This document shows, in pieces, positions 38,652 through 44,255 of a DNA stretch of 44,255 bases (its first letter is position 1; each line of letters begins with the position of its first letter). Source of the DNA: Massilia horti (lineage in GTDB: Bacteria > Pseudomonadota > Gammaproteobacteria > Burkholderiales > Burkholderiaceae_D); contig NZ_SPUM01000133.1 of NCBI RefSeq assembly GCF_004614195.1, positions 1-44,255 on the forward strand, in the 5' to 3' direction. The notes beneath the pieces were generated by a model that did not search any database, had not been told where the DNA came from, and worked only from the letters and a program-made list of their open reading frames with translations. The position numbers and the translations under genes were made by a program.

Positions 38652-40004
38652 CTAATCCTCCTCGTCCGCGCCGCCTGCCCGCGCCAGCCGCGGAATCACC
38701 TTCACCAGCAAAATCCGCGGCCCGTTCATCTTCCTGACCACGACATCGAACATCGGGAACGCGATCCGCTGCCCCTGTTTCGGAATGTCCCCGAGCTTGG
38801 CCATCAGCAGGCCGCCGACCGATTCCACCTCGTCCAGCCCCATCTGTTCATTGTCGATGTCGATCCCCAGCGCGCGCTCGAGCGAGAAGATCGGCAGGCT
38901 GGCCTTGCCGATGAAGGTGCCGTCGGCCTGTGGCAGCCAGTCGTTTTCGTTGAGCCGGAATTCGTCGCGGATTTCGCCCACCATCGCGCCCAGCAGGTTG
39001 TCCAGCGTGATGAAGCCGACCGGACGCTTGCCCTTTTCGCCGATCAGCGCGAAGTGCGGGGCGCCGCGCTTGAAACGGCGGAAGATCTCCGGCGCCGGGG
39101 TGCGCGCCGAGATCACTTCGACCGGCCGCAAAAAGTCCGCCAGGTCGTTGATCGCGCGCCCCGACTGCTGGGCAAAGAACAGGTCCTTCAGGTGGATCAC
39201 GCCCAGCACCTCCTCGCCTTCCTCGTCGAAATAGGGATAGCGCGAAAAGCGGTTGCGGCGCACGGTGTCCAGATTCGCCTCCACCGTGCGGCTGGCGTAC
39301 AGCGCGATCACCTCGTTAATCGGCCGCATCAGGTCCGACACCGTCATCTGCGAAAAATCGAGCGACTGGGCCAGGATGTGGCGCTGGTCGTGCAGCAGCT
39401 TTTCGCCCGGCGCGCCGGTGCTGGTGCGCAGGATCATCTTCAGTTCGTCGGTCGAGTAGTGGGTGGCTTCGTGGCCGCCGCCCGCGCCGGACAGGCCGGA
39501 AATGCGCAGCACCAGGTTGGCGCTGGCGTTGAGCAGCCAGATCGCCGGGTACATCAGCCAATAAAAGCCGTACAGCGGCAGCGCGCTCCACAGGCCGACC
39601 GCTTCGGGAATGCGGATCGCCAGCGACTTGGGCGCCAGCTCGCCGACCACGATGTGCAGGAACGAGATCACGCCGAACGCGATCACGAACGACACGCCGT
39701 GGATCAGCTCGGGCGAGGTCACGCCGAGCGCGCCGAACACCGGTACCAGCAGGCGCGCGAAGGCCGGTTCGCCGACCCAGCCAAGGCCGAGCGAGGCGAG
39801 GGTGATGCCGAGCTGGCAGGCGGAAAGATAGGCGTCCAGCTGGCCGTGGACCTCGGCCAGGATGCGGCCGCGCAGGCCAGTGGTTTTGGCGATGGCGCGC
39901 ACCCGCGTCTTGCGTAATGTGACGATGCCGAATTCGGCCGCCACGAAAAAGCCGTTCAGCACCACGAGCAGCAGCGCGAGAACGACGAATAAAACATTTT
40001 GCAT
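38652..40004 (-). CDS. CNNM/CorC-type hemolysin-family membrane protein
   Basis: DUF21 transporter-like proteins with CBS domains are linked to magnesium/cobalt efflux and resistance. The 450-residue product has an N-terminal DUF21 region with four TM segments (LFVVLALLLVVLNGFFVAAE, ASLGLGWVGEPAFA, LHIVVGELAPKSLAI), a CBS pair (VSDLMRPINEV, SRYPYFDEEGEEVLGVIH) and a C-terminal CorC/HlyC domain (GEIRDEF, VGGLLMAKLGDIPKQGQ). The older name hemolysin is historical. No strong ribosome-binding site; single gene. Confidence 0.9.
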   Translation of the reverse strand: MQNVLFVVLALLLVVLNGFFVAAEFGIVTLRKTRVRAIAKTTGLRGRILAEVHGQLDAYLSACQLGITLASLGLGWVGEPAFARLLVPVFGALGVTSPELIHGVSFVIAFGVISFLHIVVGELAPKSLAIRIPEAVGLWSALPLYGFYWLMYPAIWLLNASANLVLRISGLSGAGGGHEATHYSTDELKMILRTSTGAPGEKLLHDQRHILAQSLDFSQMTVSDLMRPINEVIALYASRTVEANLDTVRRNRFSRYPYFDEEGEEVLGVIHLKDLFFAQQSGRAINDLADFLRPVEVISARTPAPEIFRRFKRGAPHFALIGEKGKRPVGFITLDNLLGAMVGEIRDEFRLNENDWLPQADGTFIGKASLPIFSLERALGIDIDNEQMGLDEVESVGGLLMAKLGDIPKQGQRIAFPMFDVVVRKMNGPRILLVKVIPRLARAGGADEED

Positions 40005-40049
40005 AAATAACTTGTATAAACGAAAGGCAAAGCCCGCGCATTGTACGCG

Positions 40050-40958
40050 TCAAGCGGCTGCCAGCCCTCCCTGGGGCACCGCCGACAGGATCGCCTCCAC
40101 CGCCGGATGCTTGATCTTGCGTTCGTTCGAGATCGCGAAAAACTGTTCGCGCACCTGCGGCACGCGCCCGACCAGCCTGGCTCCCAACTGCTCGGCAAGG
40201 TCATTGACCAGCGCCGCCGGCGCGAAGAACAGGCCCAGGCCGCGCCGCCCGAAGGTGTTGAGCAGCGCGTTGTCTTCGAACTCGCCGACCACGTCCGGCC
40301 GCAGGTTGTGCCCTTCGAACCATTCGTCGATTTTGCCCCGCAAGGCATTATTACGCGTCGGCAGCAGGAACGGCGCGCCGTTCAAATTCCCGGGAAAGCC
40401 CTTCTCGTAGACCGCGGCCAGGCTCGGCGCGCCGACCACGATCGTCTCGCTCTCGAACAACTGGTGGCTGAACACGCGTAGCAGGGTGCCGGAGCGCGCC
40501 GGACGGTCGCTCAGCACCACGTCGAGCTTGTGCAGCACCAAGTCGCCCAGCAGCGCTTCGTGCTGGTCCTCGTAGCACACCAGCCGTACCGGCGTGGCCA
40601 GTTGGGTGGTCGCTTCCAGCAGGCGGTACGCGGTGAGCTTGGGCAGCGAGTCGGAAATGCCCACCGACAGGCGCGTACGTACGCTGTCGGCCTCGTCCAG
40701 CGCTTCCTGCATTTGTTCGCCGAGCAGGAAGATCTGGTCCGCGTAGTTGAGCGCGGTGCGCCCGGCTTCGGTCAGTATCAGGCGCCGGCCCTGCTGGGTG
40801 AACAAGGCCTTGCCCACCGCCTGCTCGAGCAGGGTGAGCTGGGTGCTGACGGTCTGTACGGCCAGCCCCAGCCGCTCGGCCGCGCGCGTGATGCTGCCTT
40901 CCTTGGCCACCACCCAGAAGTAGTACAGGTGGCGGAAATTTGGTCCGGTATTTTTCAT
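40050..40958 (-). CDS. nhaR: LysR-family regulator, NhaR type
   Basis: DNA-binding activator; NhaR of enterobacteria responds to sodium and controls nhaA. The 302-residue product has the winged helix-turn-helix in residues about 8-67 (NFRHLYYFWVVAKEGSITRA, then AVQTVSTQLTLLEQ) and a LysR substrate domain with GISDSLPKL, RLVCYEDQHEALLGDLVLHKLDVVLSD and FEDNALLNTFGRRGLGLFFAP, strongly NhaR-like. No nhaA is nearby; the divergent gene is the DUF475 protein, which may be its target. A perfect dyad lies just before its start. Confidence 0.9.
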   Translation of the reverse strand: MKNTGPNFRHLYYFWVVAKEGSITRAAERLGLAVQTVSTQLTLLEQAVGKALFTQQGRRLILTEAGRTALNYADQIFLLGEQMQEALDEADSVRTRLSVGISDSLPKLTAYRLLEATTQLATPVRLVCYEDQHEALLGDLVLHKLDVVLSDRPARSGTLLRVFSHQLFESETIVVGAPSLAAVYEKGFPGNLNGAPFLLPTRNNALRGKIDEWFEGHNLRPDVVGEFEDNALLNTFGRRGLGLFFAPAALVNDLAEQLGARLVGRVPQVREQFFAISNERKIKHPAVEAILSAVPQGGLAAA

Positions 40959-40971
40959 CTCTTCCGTTTTC

Positions 40972-40988
40972 TCGAAGGAATGCTTCGA
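40972..40988. promoter_or_regulatory. Dyad in the nhaR-DUF475 divergent region, candidate LysR operator
   Basis: TCGAAG-GAATG-CTTCGA is a perfect inverted repeat with a 5-bp centre, 14 bp upstream of the nhaR start. The T...A dyad form fits LysR-type autoregulatory sites; binding is inferred. Confidence 0.5.
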
Positions 40989-41010
40989 TTCTCTTCGCTT
41001 TTTATGTCGC

Positions 41011-41039
41011 TTGTCCAGCCCTACACTCTGTCATATCAA
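41011..41039 (+). promoter_or_regulatory. Weak sigma70-like promoter for the DUF475 gene
   Basis: TTGTCC (41011-41016) and TATCAA (41034-41039) with 17-bp spacing, each four of six to consensus, compatible with an activator-dependent promoter. ATG is 28 nt downstream. Confidence 0.35.
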
Positions 41040-41066
41040 ATCAAACACATTGAAGGAAAACAAAAC

Positions 41067-42134
41067 ATGAAGCACTTCAAGATGTCGTTCCTCGTCACCG
41101 CGCTCTGCCTTGTGGCCGCCGGCTGGTGGGGATACGAGCACAGCGGCATGGCCGGCGCCCTGACCGGCATCGGCATTGCCGCGATCCTGGCGGTCATGGA
41201 GGTGTCGCTGTCCTTCGACAACGCGGTGGTCAACGCGTCCGTGCTCAAGACTTGGAACGAGCGCTGGCAGAAGCTGTTCCTCGGCGTGGGCATCATCATT
41301 GCCGTGTTCGGCATGCGCCTGCTGTTCCCGCTGGTGATTGTCGCGGTGGCGGCCGACCTTGGCCTGATGGAGGTGTGGAACCTTGCCTTGTCCGACCCCA
41401 AGCAATACTCGATGCACCTGACTAATCACCACGCGGAAGTGGCGGCCTTCGGCGGCATGTTCCTGCTGCTGGTGTTCCTCAATTTCCTGTTCGACGACGA
41501 GAAGGAACTGCACTGGCTTGGCCATGTCGAGCAAAAGCTCGGCGCGCTGGGCAAGGTGTCGTCGATCTCGGTGATGGTCGCGATCGGCACGCTGATGGCC
41601 AGCATGACGCTGGTGGCGCCGGAGCAGAAGATGGTGGTGCTGATGTCGGGCCTGTGGGGCATCCTGATCTATGTCGGCGTGGATATGATCAGCAGCCTGC
41701 TGGAGAAGGAAGAAGAGGGCGCGGGCAATGTCGGCGACATGGTCAAGAAGGGCGGCATCGGCGGTTTCCTGTACCTGGAGGTGCTGGATGCCTCGTTCAG
41801 CTTCGACGGCGTGATCGGCGCGTTCGCGATCACCAGCGACGTCGTGATCATCATGCTGGGCCTGGCGATCGGCGCCATGTTCGTGCGCTCGCTGACGGTG
41901 TTCCTGGTCAAGAAGGGCACGCTCGACGAGTTCGTGTACCTGGAGCATGGCGCGCACTACGCGATCGGTATCCTGGCCGCGATCATGCTGTTGAGTATGA
42001 AGTTCCACATCCCTGAGCTCGTCACCGGCCTGACTGGCGTGGCCTTCATCGCCGCCTCGCTGTGGTCGTCGATCAAGTACAAGAAGGAACAGGCGGCGCT
42101 GGGCGTCAGTGAAAAGGACGAACTGTCGGCGTAA
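41067..42134 (+). CDS. DUF475 membrane protein (TerC-like)
   Basis: Integral membrane protein of the TerC-related DUF475 family, associated with TerD genes in Ter stress/tellurite clusters; proposed metal handling or membrane role, reaction unknown. The 355-residue product has about eight TM segments with repeated acidic motifs in the membrane, LAVMEVSLSFDNAVVNASVL and YLEVLDASFSFDGVIGAF, whose internal symmetry suggests an inverted-repeat fold. GAAGGAAAACAAAAC precedes the ATG. First gene of the Ter-like cluster that runs to 44180. Confidence 0.9.
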   Translation: MKHFKMSFLVTALCLVAAGWWGYEHSGMAGALTGIGIAAILAVMEVSLSFDNAVVNASVLKTWNERWQKLFLGVGIIIAVFGMRLLFPLVIVAVAADLGLMEVWNLALSDPKQYSMHLTNHHAEVAAFGGMFLLLVFLNFLFDDEKELHWLGHVEQKLGALGKVSSISVMVAIGTLMASMTLVAPEQKMVVLMSGLWGILIYVGVDMISSLLEKEEEGAGNVGDMVKKGGIGGFLYLEVLDASFSFDGVIGAFAITSDVVIIMLGLAIGAMFVRSLTVFLVKKGTLDEFVYLEHGAHYAIGILAAIMLLSMKFHIPELVTGLTGVAFIAASLWSSIKYKKEQAALGVSEKDELSA

Positions 42135-42256
42135 CAGCGCGAGAACAAGCCCGGTAACGGGCGCAACGAACCGCGCGGCGAGCGGCAGAACACCAGCTCG
42201 CTGCGCGTGATAACCGAGGTGTTCAAGAAAGTCCTTTAACTTTAGGAGGTCACATC

Positions 42257-42832
42257 ATGGCAATCAGTCTGCAAAAGGGCGGTAACGTCAACCTGTCGAA
42301 AGAGGCTCCGGGCCTGTCGCGGCTGACCGTCGGCCTGGGCTGGGACGTGCGCGCCACCGATGGCGCCGAATTCGACCTGGATGGCGTGGTGTTCATGGTC
42401 AACCAGTCGGGCAAGGTACGCTCGGACAAAGACTTTATCTTCTACAATAATCTGAAGTCGGTCGATGGTTCGGTGGAGCATTCGGGCGACAATCGAACCG
42501 GTGCCGGCGACGGCGATGACGAGAGCGTTACGATCGACCTTTCCCGGGTTCCGGCCGACATCGACAAGATCGTGGTCGCCGTTACCATCCACGATGCCGA
42601 CGCACGCCGCCAGAACTTCGGCATGGTCAGCAAGGCGTTCGTCCGCTGCGTCAATGCCGGCAATAACGGCGAAATCGCCCGCTTCGACCTGTCGGAAGAC
42701 GGCTCCACCGAGAGCGCGATGATCTTTGGCGAAGTGTATCGCAACGGCGCCGACTGGAAGTTCCGCGCAATCGGCCAGGGGTTCAAGGGCGGGCTGGCTC
42801 CGCTGGCGAAGAACTACGGCGTCAACGTTTAA
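42257..42832 (+). CDS. TerD-family calcium-binding stress protein (first copy)
   Basis: Cytoplasmic beta-sandwich protein. The 191-residue product shows ISLQKGGNVNLSKEAPGLSRLTVGLGWD, FDLDGVVFMV, and the calcium-site signature HSGDNRTGAGDGDDE with LSRVPADIDKIVVAVTIHDA, all TerD/TerE type. Ter domains are thought to assemble with membrane and phosphoesterase partners in stress response. TTAGGAGGTCACATC precedes the ATG. Separated from DUF475 by 122 nt containing GCCCG-GTAA-CGGGC. Confidence 0.95.
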   Translation: MAISLQKGGNVNLSKEAPGLSRLTVGLGWDVRATDGAEFDLDGVVFMVNQSGKVRSDKDFIFYNNLKSVDGSVEHSGDNRTGAGDGDDESVTIDLSRVPADIDKIVVAVTIHDADARRQNFGMVSKAFVRCVNAGNNGEIARFDLSEDGSTESAMIFGEVYRNGADWKFRAIGQGFKGGLAPLAKNYGVNV

Positions 42833-42846
42833 TCGCAACCAGGTTT

Positions 42847-42864
42847 GCCGCCCGCACGGGCGGC
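42847..42864 (+). terminator. Hairpin between the first terD and the AIM24-like gene
   Basis: GCCGCCC-GCAC-GGGCGGC, perfect 7-bp stem, no T-run; likely an mRNA-processing or partial terminator structure between cotranscribed genes. Confidence 0.4.
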
Positions 42865-42884
42865 ATCCAGAAAGGAAAGCTGCA

Positions 42885-43583
42885 ATGCCAGTTTTTAGCG
42901 TGACCGGGGATGTCGATCCCTTCCTGCACGTATCGATGAAACAGGGCGAGACGATCTACTGCGAATCGGATGCCATGGTGATGATGGAATCGACGCTCGA
43001 CCTGAAGGGCAAGATGCGCGGCGGCCTGGGTAGCGCGCTGATGCGCACCTTCGCCAACGGCGAGTCGTTCTTCCAGCAGCATATCGAGGCGGTGCGCGGC
43101 GACGGCGATTGCCTGCTGTCGCCGACGCTGCCAGGCGCGATGCAGGTGGTCGACTGCGGCCCCAACCAGTACATCATCAGCGACGGCGCGTTTGTCGCGG
43201 CCAGTGCGAAAGTGGAGCTGCGGGTGCGCACCCAAAGCCTGGGCAACGCGCTCTTTGCGCAGAGCGGCGGCTTTTTCGTGACCGAGACGAGCGGCAGCGG
43301 CCAGGTGGTGGTGTCGGGCTTCGGCTCGATGAGCATGCTGGAAGTGGAGCCGGGCAAGGACGCGATCATCGACAACTCGCACGTCGTGGCCTGGGACAGC
43401 ACCCTGCGCTACGAGGTCTCCATCACCACTGGCCAGAGCAGCGGCTTTCTTGGCAACCTGATCAACAGCCAGACCAGCGGCGAAGGGATCGTCCTGCGCT
43501 TTTCCGGCCGCGGCAAGGTTTTTGTGTGTTCCCGTAACCGCAGTGCATTCAAGGCCTGGATGCAGTCGCCGGGGCGGGGCTGA
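42885..43583 (+). CDS. TIGR00266/AIM24-family protein
   Basis: A 232-residue beta-rich soluble protein of the AIM24/YqeC-like family: FLHVSMKQGETIYCESDAMVMME, LMRTFANGESFFQQHIEA, GPNQYIISDGAFVAAS, SGGFFVTETSGSGQVVVSGFGSM, SHVVAWDSTLRYEV and SGEGIVLRFSGRGKVFVCSRN in sections. Function unknown in bacteria; family members are common between terD-like genes. AAAGGAAAGCTGCA precedes the ATG. Flanked on both sides by TerD genes, so a shared role is likely. Confidence 0.92.
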   Translation: MPVFSVTGDVDPFLHVSMKQGETIYCESDAMVMMESTLDLKGKMRGGLGSALMRTFANGESFFQQHIEAVRGDGDCLLSPTLPGAMQVVDCGPNQYIISDGAFVAASAKVELRVRTQSLGNALFAQSGGFFVTETSGSGQVVVSGFGSMSMLEVEPGKDAIIDNSHVVAWDSTLRYEVSITTGQSSGFLGNLINSQTSGEGIVLRFSGRGKVFVCSRNRSAFKAWMQSPGRG

Positions 43584-43598
43584 TACAAGGAGAAACAT

Positions 43599-44180
43599 AT
43601 GAGTGTCAATCTGCAAAAGGGGCAGAAGATCTCGCTTGAGAAAGAGGCGGGCGGGAGCTTATCTCGCGTGACGATGGGCCTGGGCTGGGATGCCATCAAG
43701 AAGGGTGGATTCTTCGGCTTTGGGGCGCGTACCGAGAGCGTGGACCTGGACGCGTCGTGCGTGCTGTTCGACGAGTCGAACCGGCCGGTCGACGTGGTGT
43801 GGTTCCGCCAGCTCAAGAGCCGCGACGGCAGCATCGTGCACACGGGCGACAACCGCACCGGCGCCGGCGAGGGCGATGACGAGCAGATCATCGTCGACCT
43901 GGCGCGTGTGCCGGCCAACGTCAAGTCGCTGGTATTCACCGTCAACAGCTTCACCGGCCAAAGTTTTTCGCAGGTGGAGAACGCGTACTGCCGCCTGGTC
44001 AATGCATCCAACGACCGGGAAGTGGCGCGTTACGACCTGTCGGTGCAGGGTCCGCACACGGCCCAGATCATGGCCAAGGTGTACCGCCACAATGGCGAGT
44101 GGAAGATGCATGCGATTGGTGAAAACGCGAGCGGCCGCACCTTCGATGACCTGATGCCGGTGATCACACCGCATCTGTAG
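43599..44180 (+). CDS. TerD-family calcium-binding stress protein (second copy)
   Basis: A 193-residue paralog of the first TerD: VNLQKGQKISLEKEAGG, VTMGLGWDAIKKGGFFGFG, the calcium signature HTGDNRTGAGEGDDE, LARVPANVKSLVFTVNSFTG and FDDLMPVITPHL. The insertion KKGGFFGFGARTE distinguishes it from the first copy, so the two are diverged rather than recently duplicated. AAGGAGAAACAT precedes the ATG, 15 nt after the AIM24 gene. Confidence 0.95.
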   Translation: MSVNLQKGQKISLEKEAGGSLSRVTMGLGWDAIKKGGFFGFGARTESVDLDASCVLFDESNRPVDVVWFRQLKSRDGSIVHTGDNRTGAGEGDDEQIIVDLARVPANVKSLVFTVNSFTGQSFSQVENAYCRLVNASNDREVARYDLSVQGPHTAQIMAKVYRHNGEWKMHAIGENASGRTFDDLMPVITPHL

Positions 44181-44205
44181 CAATTACGGGGCCTTGGCCG
44201 GAGGC

Positions 44206-44255
44206 GTAGGGTGCGCACCTGTGCGCACGCGGTCACCGCATGCTGACTTGCGGCT
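44206..44255. repeat. REP-like element, locus 8, cut by window end
   Basis: Left arm 44206-44234 followed by CACCGCATGCTGACTTGCGG, the spacer type of loci 2 and 4. The expected second arm lies beyond the window. Follows the 3' end of the second terD gene. Confidence 0.85.

Noticed and set aside
41067..44180. A complete tellurite resistance operon terZABCDEF
   Set aside because: Only TerD-like, TerC-related DUF475 and AIM24-like genes are visible; terA, terB and terZ are not seen in the window, so a resistance claim is unsupported.
3246..44255. CRISPR array as explanation for the GTGCGCAC repeats
   Set aside because: Copies are kilobases apart, occur as inverted pairs, and no cas genes are present.

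Overview
The window is a high-GC chromosomal segment that looks like a betaproteobacterium of the Oxalobacteraceae (Massilia/Duganella/Janthinobacterium type). This is inferred from protein style, from the caa3-like cox cluster with its small Burkholderiales-type assembly genes, and from the tsaE-amiC and mutL-miaA pairs; no database was searched. Almost everything is chromosomal housekeeping. I see no transposase, integrase island, CRISPR array or recognisable defence system.

Layout. 1-3167: two tandem CAU-anticodon tRNA genes with a strong promoter, then mutL-miaA, all on the minus strand. 3246-6368: a three-gene block (cyclophilin, DedA, alpha-carbonic anhydrase) bounded on both sides by a palindromic repeat. 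6374-10546: tsaE-amiC-mutarotase operon, divergent queG and a DUF3052-like gene. 10706-16373: a C4-dicarboxylate-type TRAP transporter (dctPQM) divergent from its two-component system (dctS-dctR), with several dyads in the shared promoter region. 16370-16623: a promoter-to-terminator unit without a convincing gene, a candidate small RNA. 16694-18342: ogt-xerD and a small basic protein. 18879-29122: miscellaneous housekeeping (two EEP-family phosphohydrolases, ybaK, an MFS exporter, plsY, a FrnE-like DsbA protein, tsaD, an NTF2-like protein, rnk, comF-trmL, a bioC-like methyltransferase). 29219-38528: cytochrome c oxidase structural genes (coxB, coxA, coxC) and assembly genes (ctaG, surf1, two SCO-type proteins, heme A synthase, heme O synthase), split in two by a bidirectional terminator and a repeat. 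38652-44180: a CNNM/CorC-like protein, nhaR, and a DUF475/TerD/AIM24/TerD cluster of the Ter stress type.

The most distinctive feature is an REP-like palindrome (core GTGCGCAC-CT-GTGCGCAC inside a roughly 29-bp arm). It occurs in eight intergenic loci as inverted pairs (the last pair is cut by the window end). Every locus touches at least one gene 3' end and none lies in a divergent promoter region. Three loci also share a related spacer, which suggests a mobile family with subfamilies.

Functional links: five tRNA-modification enzymes (MiaA, TsaE, TsaD, QueG, TrmL) plus a mis-acylated-tRNA deacylase lie here with tRNA genes. The cox region encodes nearly a complete terminal oxidase and its copper and heme delivery. 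The TRAP genes form a self-contained sense-and-import module. Start codons were chosen from ribosome-binding sites, signal peptides and family alignment remembered from knowledge; they are not experimentally known.
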